From Gemmatimonadota bacterium (lineage in GTDB: Bacteria; Gemmatimonadota; Gemmatimonadetes; Longimicrobiales; Gaopeijiaceae): 7,733 nt of DNA. Below, piece by piece: positions 1 through 6,748 of this stretch (positions within the stretch are counted from its first letter, which is position 1; every line of letters starts with the position of its first letter). The stretch lies in NCBI GenBank assembly GCA_012959595.1, contig DUCW01000177.1:2778-10510 (forward strand), given 5' to 3'. The notes beneath the pieces are model-generated. The model saw nothing but the letters and a program-made list of their open reading frames with translations. It was not told where the DNA came from and did not search any database. The position numbers and the translations under genes are program-made.

Positions 1-320
1 CGCTAGATAAAACGGATCGGTGCTGCGACTCTCTGAATCTTCCGTAAAGCCACCATCAAAGAGTATTTTTGGAAAATTCCCTTAAAAAAAGCTTTCATTT
101 TCTATTTGTTAAACGAGCCGAAACCTCTGTGTTTGTAAGGAATCTACGGTTCTGTTGTAGTAGAAGTTTTGGATAGCTCTTGCAACTAACAAATATGCCT
201 GGTATTTTTCGGAGCGCTTAAAAAGGCAGAAAGTAGAGCGTGCCCACTTGGGTTTTCGGACTCGGAGTGCGTGGGTGCGTTGTTTGCTGTCTGTATACTG
301 TTGAGTGCTTAGCGTTAGAA
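1..320. other. Non-coding upstream region, no gene recognised
   Basis: No convincing gene is visible on either strand. The three plus-strand frames entering from the left edge hit stops by position 47. One minus-strand frame is open from about position 81 to the left edge, but it has no ATG, GTG or TTG start and no recognisable motif. The stretch around 60-120 is A/T-rich, with a poly-A run at 84-90 followed by an AAGCTT palindrome. The region is best read as the intergenic leader of the susC-like gene. The upstream neighbour is not visible. Confidence 0.6.
180..208 (+). promoter_or_regulatory. Weak sigma70-like promoter candidate for the susC-like gene
   Basis: TTGCAA (180-185) and TATTTT (203-208) are separated by exactly 17 nt. 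Each hexamer matches the sigma70 consensus at 4 of 6 positions. Transcription would begin near 215 and leave a leader of about 150 nt. A competing -10-like element, TATACT at 294-299 (5 of 6), lies closer to the gene but has no acceptable -35. Either could be chance in an A/T-rich leader. No Bacteroidota-type TAnnTTTG element was recognised at a suitable place. Confidence 0.25.
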
Positions 321-321
321 C

Positions 322-339
322 GGTGACGGTTGTGTCACC
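322..339 (+). repeat. Small inverted repeat in the susC leader
   Basis: GGTGAC (322-327) and GTCACC (334-339) are perfect 6-bp complementary arms around a 6-nt loop. The right arm ends 12 nt before the Shine-Dalgarno site at 352-359. It could be a short leader hairpin or a dyad operator. The arms are short enough that chance is a real possibility. Confidence 0.35.
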
Positions 340-351
340 TACTTATTATTT

Positions 352-359
352 GGAGGAGG
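352..359 (+). promoter_or_regulatory. Strong Shine-Dalgarno site that fixes the susC start
   Basis: GGAGGAGG lies 6 nt before the ATG at 366. This near-perfect anti-16S match decides the start. An in-frame TTG at 330 would add 12 residues ahead of a clean signal peptide and has no comparable site upstream. Confidence 0.85.
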
Positions 360-365
360 GTACTA

Positions 366-3323
366 ATGCGCGTTATTCGGCTACTAACTCTCACATTGGC
401 GGTTGGGGCTATGTTGGCTTCGGCTCCTGGTTCTGCTTGGGCGCAAGGCTCGCTCACAGGACTCGTCACGGATGCCTCATCGGGGCGTCCGCTATCATCA
501 GCCCAGGTGTTCATTGAAGGCTCAGGCCTCGGTGGATTAACCAACGCTTCAGGTCGGTACCTGATCGTAAACGTTCCTGCAGGGCAGCACGTACTGCGGG
601 CTACACTGATCGGATTTGAGAACGTCGATCAGCAGGTCACTGTATCTGAAGGTTCGGCAACATCCTCTGACTTCGGTATGACGCAAGCAGCTTTGGCTCT
701 TGACGGTATCGTTGTTACGGGAACTGCTGGCCAAGCACGTCGTCGTGAGGTGGGCAACCAGATTACACAGGTCAATATCGCAGATGTTCCTGAAGCGGTG
801 ACTGGTGTTGCACAACTTCTCGAGAATCGTGTGGTCGGTGCTCGCATCCAGTTTGGTTCCGGTAACTCCGGTTCGGGTGCAGACATTCGTCTTAGGGGTA
901 ACTCAAGTACAGCACTGAGTAATCAGCCGCTCATATACATTGACGGTATGCGTGCGAAGAGTGAGCCGAGTTCATCTCAGAACGGTGCTGAAGATCCATA
1001 CAGCCCGCTCAACGACTTGAACCCTGATGACATTGATAGGATCGAGGTTGTTAAGGGTCCTGCAGCTACAACGCTTTACGGAGCAGAAGCTGCGGCAGGA
1101 GTTATCCAGATCTTCACCAAGCGTGGAGGTAACGGTGCTCCTCAATGGACAGCTGAAACCCAGCAGGGTTATGCTTACTTCCGTCCATTCGGTACGTCGG
1201 AAGTGCCTTACATGTGGCTTGACCAGGTTTTCCGTAAGGGACACCGTCAGCGCTACTCTATGAGTGTCAGAGGCGGAACCGATGATATCGGTTACTTTGT
1301 GTCTGGTGCTTGGAACGACAACGTTGGTGCAGTAGAAACCGACGGTGAGCAGAAGATGAACGTTCGTGCGAACGTTACCTTCAGTCCTACTGAAGATCTG
1401 ATGCTACAGTTCAATAACACCTTTGCAAGAACTGACCTCACTCAAGCCCAGATGGGTAACTCTGTTACATCCATCATGATGAGTGCTATCAGGGGTCCGA
1501 AGAACTATATGGCTGGTCAGAGAGACCAGAAGACCCTAAGGCTACTGTTGAACGGTGAGGAATATCGCAACGTTATCACCAGAGCCACGACTGGTCTGAC
1601 CATTAACTACACGCCAGGTGCTGACTTTACGCATCGGTTGACGGTTGGTTATGACTATTCACAAGACGACCACTTTAATTCCCAGGACTATTGCTGGCTT
1701 TGTCCGATCGGAATTATGAGTAACTTCTCCGACTACATGTTAGCAGGTGAAGGACGTCGTGGTATGTCTCAAAATGGAATTTGGAGTCTCGACTATACAG
1801 GAAGCCTTGGCATGGACTTGGGTTGGTTGGCTGACGATCTCCGCAGCACCGTGTCCTTTGGTATGCAGGGTGTTGAGAATGAAGTTGAAAACTCCGAAAT
1901 GGTTGGACGTAACTATCCTGGTCCCGGTGAATACACTCTAAGTAGTGCAGCCACCAAGCAGTACATGACTCAGAATAGACTTCGTGTGATCACCGGTGGT
2001 TTCTTTATGCAAAACATGTTGGCCTTCCAAGACAAGTACTTTGTAACCGCCGGTGTGCGTGTTGACGGTAACAGTGCGTTCGGTGAAAGTCTTGGATTCG
2101 AAGTTTATCCCAAGTTGAGTGGATCGTATGTTTTGTCTGACGAATCGTTTTTCCCAGAAAGTTTTGGGGAAGTCAAGCTTCGGGCAGCATATGGTTTCGC
2201 TGGCCGGTCTCCTGGTGCGTTCGACAAAGTCCGTACATGGAGCCCAGTTGGGTTTAACTTCAACGAGCAAGCGTTCTATCCACAGAATCTCGGAAACCCG
2301 GATCTCGGGCCTGAGAGGACAAGGGAATACGAGTACGGAATGGACGGTTCCTTTTTTGGTGGCCGGTTTAGTGCCGAAGTCACCTATTACCATCAGTTGA
2401 CGAGTGACGCTCTCTTCAGAGTGGCAAGCTCACAGACACAAGGTGGCTGGAACAAACAGCTCGAAAACGTTGGAGAATTTGAGAATAAAGGTTGGGAGGT
2501 CGGCACGAATACGACAGTATTTAACACCGAAAACTTCCGTTGGGACCTTGGCCTCGGCCTGTCGACGAACTACAGTAAAGTTCTTGACTTGGGTGGAGCC
2601 GCTCAGTTCAGTGTAGGTGAATATGGATGGGTCATTGAAGGAGAGCCCGTTCCAGTTATCTACTCAAGACGTATTATGAATATGGAAGAAAAAGCTGACG
2701 CCATATATTCCAATGGGAATGCGATTTACGGCCCAGCTAATCCCACCCATATTTTCAGTGCTAACACCTCCTTCGGACTGCCAGGCGGTCTGCAGATTTC
2801 TGCAAGGGGTGAGTATCTGAAGGGTGGATGGATAAGTAACTACTTTGAGGCCGGAGCCACTGGGCGTACAATCGCTCACCCGAAATGCTACGACGCATAT
2901 CGGAAAGTGGATCCAAATTGGGTACAAGGTACACTGGGATCGAATACTGGTCCGCAGTGGCCTGGATCACGCCCGGCCGACATGTATGCATGGGAAGAAG
3001 GACAATGCTTTGGAATGGCAACTTACAGTTACGCCAACTCAGAGTCTGACTTCGCAGAGTTGAGAGACCTGACTCTGTCCGTGCCAATCTCCAACTTGCT
3101 CCCGGGTATGTTCACGTTCAGTGATAGAACTGACTTGACCATTTCTGGCCGTAATGTTGCGTTCTGGAGACATCGGAACCTCGTCACTGGTCACCCAGAG
3201 CAGAACGAGAATAGTGTTGGTACCACCGCTTCTGGCGAATTCCGCCATGATATGGTGAAGGGAATTGATGAAACGTTGCCACCTGTCTCTTATTGGACGG
3301 TCGCGATGCGGATGATCTTTTAA
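366..3323 (+). CDS. SusC/RagA-type TonB-dependent outer-membrane transporter
   Basis: This 985-aa protein is an outer-membrane barrel that would import a bulky ligand with energy from TonB-ExbBD, normally under a SusD lid. A Sec signal peptide covers residues 1-26, with cleavage after AWA. A carboxypeptidase-regulatory-like beta-sandwich follows at about 28-108 (GSLTGLVTDASSGRPLSSA at its start). A hydrophobic TonB-box-like LDGIVVTG sits at 112-119. The plug runs from about 120 to 254, with ADIRLRG, IYIDGMR (about 190-196) and DIDRIEVVKGPAATTLYG (from 222), ending in GVIQIFTKRG. The remaining 730 or so residues fit a 22-strand barrel and end in the aromatic C-terminus YWTVAMRMIF. The length is typical of SusC proteins. 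A CWLC pair at 443-446, followed by Pro, falls in a probable extracellular loop. The SusD-like partner starts 118 bp downstream. The substrate cannot be read from sequence. Confidence 0.95.
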   Translation: MRVIRLLTLTLAVGAMLASAPGSAWAQGSLTGLVTDASSGRPLSSAQVFIEGSGLGGLTNASGRYLIVNVPAGQHVLRATLIGFENVDQQVTVSEGSATSSDFGMTQAALALDGIVVTGTAGQARRREVGNQITQVNIADVPEAVTGVAQLLENRVVGARIQFGSGNSGSGADIRLRGNSSTALSNQPLIYIDGMRAKSEPSSSQNGAEDPYSPLNDLNPDDIDRIEVVKGPAATTLYGAEAAAGVIQIFTKRGGNGAPQWTAETQQGYAYFRPFGTSEVPYMWLDQVFRKGHRQRYSMSVRGGTDDIGYFVSGAWNDNVGAVETDGEQKMNVRANVTFSPTEDLMLQFNNTFARTDLTQAQMGNSVTSIMMSAIRGPKNYMAGQRDQKTLRLLLNGEEYRNVITRATTGLTINYTPGADFTHRLTVGYDYSQDDHFNSQDYCWLCPIGIMSNFSDYMLAGEGRRGMSQNGIWSLDYTGSLGMDLGWLADDLRSTVSFGMQGVENEVENSEMVGRNYPGPGEYTLSSAATKQYMTQNRLRVITGGFFMQNMLAFQDKYFVTAGVRVDGNSAFGESLGFEVYPKLSGSYVLSDESFFPESFGEVKLRAAYGFAGRSPGAFDKVRTWSPVGFNFNEQAFYPQNLGNPDLGPERTREYEYGMDGSFFGGRFSAEVTYYHQLTSDALFRVASSQTQGGWNKQLENVGEFENKGWEVGTNTTVFNTENFRWDLGLGLSTNYSKVLDLGGAAQFSVGEYGWVIEGEPVPVIYSRRIMNMEEKADAIYSNGNAIYGPANPTHIFSANTSFGLPGGLQISARGEYLKGGWISNYFEAGATGRTIAHPKCYDAYRKVDPNWVQGTLGSNTGPQWPGSRPADMYAWEEGQCFGMATYSYANSESDFAELRDLTLSVPISNLLPGMFTFSDRTDLTISGRNVAFWRHRNLVTGHPEQNENSVGTTASGEFRHDMVKGIDETLPPVSYWTVAMRMIF

Positions 3324-3348
3324 CGCTTGTTTGCCGAATAACAGGGTT

Positions 3349-3372
3349 CCCTCAGGCCGTATGGTCTGAGGG
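3349..3372 (+). promoter_or_regulatory. Strong hairpin in the susC-susD gap, no U-tract
   Basis: CCCTCAGGCC (3349-3358) pairs with GGTCTGAGGG (3363-3372) around a GTAT loop. This gives a 10-bp stem with one G-U wobble. It begins 26 nt after the susC stop. No T-run follows (the next bases are GGCCCGCGC), so it is a poor intrinsic terminator. It could stabilise the 3' end of the susC message or mark a processing site in a shared susCD transcript. Part of the right arm (3365-3371) can instead pair perfectly with 3423-3429, next to the susD ribosome site. Confidence 0.6.
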
Positions 3373-3403
3373 GCCCGCGCAAACATGCTTAAATTTGACA
3401 CAC

Positions 3404-3423
3404 GCCGGGAATAAACAACCGGC
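3404..3423 (+). repeat. Short GC-rich inverted repeat before the susD ribosome site
   Basis: GCCGG (3404-3408) and CCGGC (3419-3423) are complementary around a 10-nt A-rich loop, five bases before the purine-rich ribosome site at 3428-3434. It is weak alone and would be mutually exclusive with the longer-range pairing of 3365-3371 to 3423-3429. Confidence 0.25.
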
Positions 3424-3441
3424 CTCAGAAGAGGATGAAAG

Positions 3442-5007
3442 ATGGATCAAACAAGAACGATTTCACGGGGGCTGACAGCGATAGCACTAGTAGGTGTTAT
3501 GGCATTAGCAGCCTGCGATTTCGAAGTCACTAACCCAGGTCCCGTTCAAGACGGAAACCTGAATGACGTTGGAGCTCATGAAGGTATCGTCAATGGTGCC
3601 ATCAGGGCTGTCCAGAGTGGAGTGGGTGCGTATGGTCTCCTCGGAGGCGCGATTACCCACGATATTATGGCTAGTGGCCATACCGGTTCGGCAGGAGTGC
3701 GGCCGGAGGAAGAAGTCGCAAAATTGGATGACACGTATGATGGGCGTGGTTCTTGGGGTGCTTTGCATAGAGGGCGTTGGATTGCTCAGGAAGCGCTTAG
3801 GCGTTTCAATAATGCAGAGACAGGCGTTGCCGACCCAAGTAAGTATGCTCCTGCAGCCCATGCCAATTTTTGGGCAGGGATTGCTATACGTACACTGATG
3901 GAAAATGCTTGTAGTACGGTTATCGACGGTGGAGCTGCATCAAAGAAGTTGGATTATGCTCCTCTGGCGATAGCACACTTTACAGCAGCTAATTCGATTG
4001 CCAGCGCCGCAGGATTGAGCGATCTGGCAACAGCTGCTATTGGTGCCCGTGCCGCAGCAAAATTGTATAGTGGTGACCATGCTGGTGCGAAGACTGACGC
4101 AGCGACCGTTGCGTTCGGCTTCAAGTACACCACGAAGTATTCTGGTGACACTGGCTCTGGCGAGTACTGGTACCTACCAGGACACGTCGCCAGTCTTGGG
4201 TTCCAATCCATGTCCGCATGGGGAACTCCTGCACACACCCATTTCCTTAAGACCGGTGACTCGCGGGTAGCATGGGGTTACGACAACGGTAGTAGGCAAG
4301 TACCATCAGGTAAGTCGGCAGCGGTGAGGGGTCAAACCCACCCACCTCGTCCTACCTGGACACTAATGATCCCAATGTTCTATCATCTGAAGGTTTTTGC
4401 ACCTCGCACCGCTGTTGGTGGAGACGAGCTACGAATCTTTGCTCCTGTGCAGGGCAATCAGAGGAAAATACAATTGGATCTAGTAGATGGTCATGAAATG
4501 GCATTGGTTATGGCAGAGGCCGAGCTTAAAGCTGGAAATCTGTCCGCAGCCATGACTCACCTCAACACAGTGAGGCAGGCAGCAGATATCTATGCCGCTG
4601 ACCTTAGTAATGCGGCGGTCTTGGACTTGACGATGCATGCAGCAGAAGGAAATGATGACGCATGTGCTTCTTGCCCAGATTACGATAGCGGCATCACTAG
4701 ATTTGATGGAAGCGCTGGTGGCAAGATGCCAGCTGTTTCGGCTAGTACTCTTACAGAAGGTTGGACAGCTCTGAAATTCGAGCGTTACCTGGAGATGAAC
4801 CTGGAAGGTCGCAGGTTCGGTGACCGGTGGCGCTGGCGTGAGAATAGTACTCCTGGTACACTTGATGCCCTTGAGTACATTCCATCAGCGTTGACCACAA
4901 GATATAGCGTTCCAGCGGATCCACTTAATCTGTGTTTCCCTCTCCCGAAAGGTGAGAACGACGCTAATCCTAACATTCCTGAGGGCTACAAAGACTGGAT
5001 TGGTTAA
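3442..5007 (+). CDS. SusD/RagB-type surface substrate-binding lipoprotein
   Basis: This 521-aa lipoprotein would cap the SusC-like barrel and capture ligand at the cell surface. A lipoprotein signal peptide occupies residues 1-24, with lipobox LAAC and lipidated Cys25, followed by DFEVTNPGPVQD, a usual SusD N-terminus. The middle is alpha-helical and Ala-rich, in keeping with the TPR-like SusD fold. A helix pair is visible near 351-382 (HEMALVMAEAELKAGN, then LNTVRQAA). The C-terminal signatures FERYLEMNLEGRRFGDRWRW (to residue 465) and CFPLPKGENDANPNIPEGY are characteristic of the family. Length is normal. The ribosome site AGAAGAGG (to 3434) is 7 nt from the ATG. A CASC pair followed by Pro is at 408-411. 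The next cysteines are C157 and C498. Position +2 after the lipid Cys is Asp. The order after susC is the standard pair arrangement. Confidence 0.93.
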   Translation: MDQTRTISRGLTAIALVGVMALAACDFEVTNPGPVQDGNLNDVGAHEGIVNGAIRAVQSGVGAYGLLGGAITHDIMASGHTGSAGVRPEEEVAKLDDTYDGRGSWGALHRGRWIAQEALRRFNNAETGVADPSKYAPAAHANFWAGIAIRTLMENACSTVIDGGAASKKLDYAPLAIAHFTAANSIASAAGLSDLATAAIGARAAAKLYSGDHAGAKTDAATVAFGFKYTTKYSGDTGSGEYWYLPGHVASLGFQSMSAWGTPAHTHFLKTGDSRVAWGYDNGSRQVPSGKSAAVRGQTHPPRPTWTLMIPMFYHLKVFAPRTAVGGDELRIFAPVQGNQRKIQLDLVDGHEMALVMAEAELKAGNLSAAMTHLNTVRQAADIYAADLSNAAVLDLTMHAAEGNDDACASCPDYDSGITRFDGSAGGKMPAVSASTLTEGWTALKFERYLEMNLEGRRFGDRWRWRENSTPGTLDALEYIPSALTTRYSVPADPLNLCFPLPKGENDANPNIPEGYKDWIG

Positions 5008-5079
5008 TACAGTCTTGCCACCAGGGGGAGGAAGGCCTGCTAGAATGGCCTGACACCCAGTTGGGGTAGAGGTTAAGAG

Positions 5080-5115
5080 TGGGGAGGGTGCTTCGGCATT
5101 CTCCCCATTTTTTTT
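5080..5115 (+). terminator. Intrinsic terminator after susD, with a UUCG tetraloop
   Basis: TGGGGAG (5080-5086) pairs with CTCCCCA (5101-5107). The stem continues inward through two G-U wobbles and three Watson-Crick pairs to a C(TTCG)G tetraloop at 5091-5096, giving 12 bp in all. Eight Ts follow at 5108-5115. This is a canonical rho-independent terminator, 72 nt after the susD stop. The next gene starts only 24 nt after the T-run, and I found no convincing promoter in between or just upstream. The element may therefore act as a partial terminator that lowers expression of that gene. Confidence 0.9.
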
Positions 5116-5139
5116 GAGAAATACGAAAAGCGAGTTGAG

Positions 5140-5874
5140 ATGCAAAATGTCAGAATAAAAGTAAGAGGTTTCGCTGATCGTTTGATCCTGCTTGTGATAT
5201 TGATTTCTGTGGCCCAGCCAGGTCATGCTGTACAGGGAACAGGGACTATTGTGGGAGAAGTGTTGGATGGGATGTCCAGCACTCCTCTGGTTGGTGCTGT
5301 AATCACCCTTCAGGAGGGTGGGGTGGAAACTGTCACAGATGATAACGGACATTTCATTTTTTCTGGTCAGAAAGAAGGGGCTTTTTCGGTGAGGGTGGAT
5401 CAGGGGGGTTATATAACCAGAGTGGAACCAGTTTATGTCAATACTGGAGGTGTCAATTTCGTCCATTTTTATATGAGTTCTATGGGCTTGTTACTCGATG
5501 AGCTGAGAGTGGTAACTGAACGCGACAGACGGGAAGAAGAGGGTCCTGGATTGGGAGATATCAGGCCATCAGAGGCGGAATCGTCTCGGACTGTAATGCA
5601 GCTTTTGGCCGCTAGGATTCCTGGGTTGACGGTTTTGGGGGGAAACTATTCGGCTGCGGGGACTCCAGAGATTCGACTAAGAGGTCAGGGATCTGTGACA
5701 GTGAGTAACACTCCGGCTATTTATCTCGATGGTATTAGAGTAACATCACAGGTTTTGATGGAGACATTTGCGGGTGATGTCGAAAGGATAAGAGTATTGA
5801 GGGGACCCTCAGCCGTTTCAATGTATCCGGACGCTGTGAATGGGGTGATTTTGGTGGAGAGTAAACGCTGGTAA
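5140..5874 (+). CDS. Exported barrel-less protein: regulatory-like domain plus TonB-receptor plug
   Basis: This 244-aa protein has a Sec signal peptide (residues 1-30, hydrophobic LILLVILISV, likely cleavage after GHA). A carboxypeptidase-regulatory-like beta-sandwich spans about 35-112 (GTIVGEVLDG, then TDDNGHFIFSG). A TonB-box-like LDELRVVTE lies near 119-127. A TonB-receptor plug covers about 148-243, with LLAARIPGL, PEIRLRGQGS, AIYLDGIRV, DVERIRVLRGPSAVSMYP and GVILVESKRW. These match, in order, the plug of the SusC-like protein upstream. The protein stops at the plug's last strand, with no barrel sequence before the next gene. Compared with that plug, the loop between YLDG and DVERI is about 13 residues shorter, and the YG of LYGAEAA is replaced by YP. 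There are no cysteines. It is predicted to be periplasmic or loosely outer-membrane associated; its function is unknown. The ribosome site (GCGAG at 5130-5134) is weak. It could be a relic of a receptor, but the clean domain boundary argues for a real small protein. Confidence 0.85.
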   Translation: MQNVRIKVRGFADRLILLVILISVAQPGHAVQGTGTIVGEVLDGMSSTPLVGAVITLQEGGVETVTDDNGHFIFSGQKEGAFSVRVDQGGYITRVEPVYVNTGGVNFVHFYMSSMGLLLDELRVVTERDRREEEGPGLGDIRPSEAESSRTVMQLLAARIPGLTVLGGNYSAAGTPEIRLRGQGSVTVSNTPAIYLDGIRVTSQVLMETFAGDVERIRVLRGPSAVSMYPDAVNGVILVESKRW

Positions 5875-5950
5875 GTGTTTTAAACGAAGGGCTGTGTCTC
5901 TCCGCTGGAATTTGGAAAGGATTGCGAAGGTGTTACGGCTATGCTTTCCG

Positions 5951-5978
5951 TTGTCATTGGCGTCGCATAGTATATAAC
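5951..5978 (+). promoter_or_regulatory. Sigma70-like promoter candidate for the S9 peptidase
   Basis: TTGTCA (5951-5956, 5 of 6) is followed after 16 nt by TATAAC (5973-5978, 5 of 6). Transcription would start near 5985 and leave a leader of about 60 nt before the ATG at 6047. This is the best promoter match noticed in the window and suggests the peptidase is transcribed on its own. Confidence 0.5.
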
Positions 5979-6035
5979 CACTGGGTGAGGGAGTACATCA
6001 TCGCAAGAACATGATTTGCAAAACGTCTATTTATC

Positions 6036-6040
6036 AGGAG
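6036..6040 (+). promoter_or_regulatory. Shine-Dalgarno site that decides the peptidase start
   Basis: AGGAG lies 6 nt before the ATG at 6047. The in-frame ATG at 6011 has no clear ribosome site and would put 12 extra residues before the signal peptide, so 6047 is preferred. Confidence 0.75.
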
Positions 6041-6046
6041 TTTCAC

Positions 6047-6748
6047 ATGTTGTTTAAAGGTATGGCACTAGCAATGGTGATGGGTGGTTGTTTTCTGCAA
6101 ATGGATCTTTCGGGTCAAGCCCCTGAGGGTGCGTTGCAGTTGAATAGTTATTTGGATTGGGAGACCGTTGCAAATCCGAGGATTTCTCCGGATGGCACCC
6201 AGATTTTGTACAACCGAGGTTGGGTGGACAAACTCAAAGATACAAGACGATCTTCCATTTGGATCATGAATAATGATGGGACAAAGAATCGTGTTTTGGT
6301 TACGGGGTCTGGGGTTACTTGGTCACCAGACGGCACTAGAATTGCGTTTATGGCAGAGGATGAAGCTGGGAATTCACAGATTTTTGTTCGATGGATGGAT
6401 TCAGAAGGTGCTACTACACAAATAACTCGCACCCAAGAATCTGCTTCCAATCTCAGATGGTCGCCAGATGGAAAACAGATTGCGTTTACCATGGATGTGC
6501 GGTCGGCTGAAAGCGAATGGTCTATAGATCTGCCGCAGGAACCAGATGGTGCCGAGTGGGTAGAGGCTCCTAAGGTTGTAGAACGTTTAACCTATCGACG
6601 AGATCGCCGTGGTTATATAGATCAGGGATATACTCATGTGTTCACAGTACCTGCTGAGGCAGGTACACCTCGGCAGATTTCAAACGGTGACTGGAATCAC
6701 AGTGCAGCTGAGTGGATGCCGGTTCAAGTTTGGTGTTTAGTTCTTTGA
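6047..6748 (+). CDS. S9-family serine peptidase, N-terminal part before a frameshift
   Basis: This is the first part of a secreted prolyl-oligopeptidase/acylaminoacyl-peptidase-like enzyme. The whole enzyme would cleave short peptides, with a beta-propeller gating an alpha/beta-hydrolase domain. Residues 1 to about 25 look like a Sec signal peptide (MLFKGMALAMVMGGCF onward); MGGC is a poor lipobox. Propeller repeats of the PD40 type follow: PRISPDGTQILYN (44-56), WSPDGTRIAFM (92-102) and WSPDGKQIAF (138-147), then YTHVFTVPAEAGTPRQIS (195-212) and GDWNHSAAEWMP (214-225). The frame is lost after residue 225. Eight unrelated residues follow, then a stop at 6746-6748, while family sequence resumes at once in another frame. 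The 233-aa product alone would lack the catalytic domain. Spacing to the plug-protein gene is 172 bp, with its own promoter candidate. Confidence 0.85.
   Translation: MLFKGMALAMVMGGCFLQMDLSGQAPEGALQLNSYLDWETVANPRISPDGTQILYNRGWVDKLKDTRRSSIWIMNNDGTKNRVLVTGSGVTWSPDGTRIAFMAEDEAGNSQIFVRWMDSEGATTQITRTQESASNLRWSPDGKQIAFTMDVRSAESEWSIDLPQEPDGAEWVEAPKVVERLTYRRDRRGYIDQGYTHVFTVPAEAGTPRQISNGDWNHSAAEWMPVQVWCLVL
6716..6729 (+). other. Frameshift site in the S9 peptidase gene
   Basis: In the N-terminal frame the sequence reads WMP and then leaves the family pattern. One frame over it continues GSSLVFSSLRVDEAEHVW from 6721. These peptidases normally read W-x-P-D-G-S here. Restoring PDGSS needs four bases (GATG or an equivalent) between CCG and GTTC. 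A single missing base would give P-x-SS and also fix the frame. There is no homopolymer or slippery heptamer, so programmed frameshifting is unlikely. A real disabling deletion and a sequencing or assembly error cannot be told apart here. Confidence 0.8.

Noticed and set aside
1..81. Minus-strand frame open to the left edge
   Set aside because: It has no start codon and only about 27 codons, too little to call a gene.
330..365. TTG start giving a 12-residue longer SusC-like protein
   Set aside because: The strong ribosome site at 352-359 and the clean signal peptide fix the start at 366.
1938..2393. Antisense 151-aa open frame inside the susC-like gene
   Set aside because: It is fully contained in a strongly supported gene, with no motif and no ribosome site evidence.
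3293..3475. 60-aa plus-strand frame across the susC-susD gap
   Set aside because: It overlaps both the susC end and the susD start out of frame and reads through the hairpin; the composition is not protein-like.
5033..5051. AGGCC / GGCCT inverted repeat just after susD
   Set aside because: Only a 5-bp stem, next to a far stronger terminator; likely incidental.
4885..5466. Antisense 193-aa open frame across the susD end, the terminator and the plug gene
   Set aside because: It overlaps two well-supported genes and the terminator, has no recognisable domain and looks like a frame shadow.
5914..5949. GGAAAG / CTTTCC inverted repeat in the plug-S9 gap
   Set aside because: Arms are 6 bp with a 24-nt loop and no T-run; not better than chance.
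6716..6748. Programmed ribosomal frameshifting in the S9 peptidase
   Set aside because: No slippery heptamer, homopolymer or evident stimulatory structure; the simplest restoration of the family motif needs missing bases.
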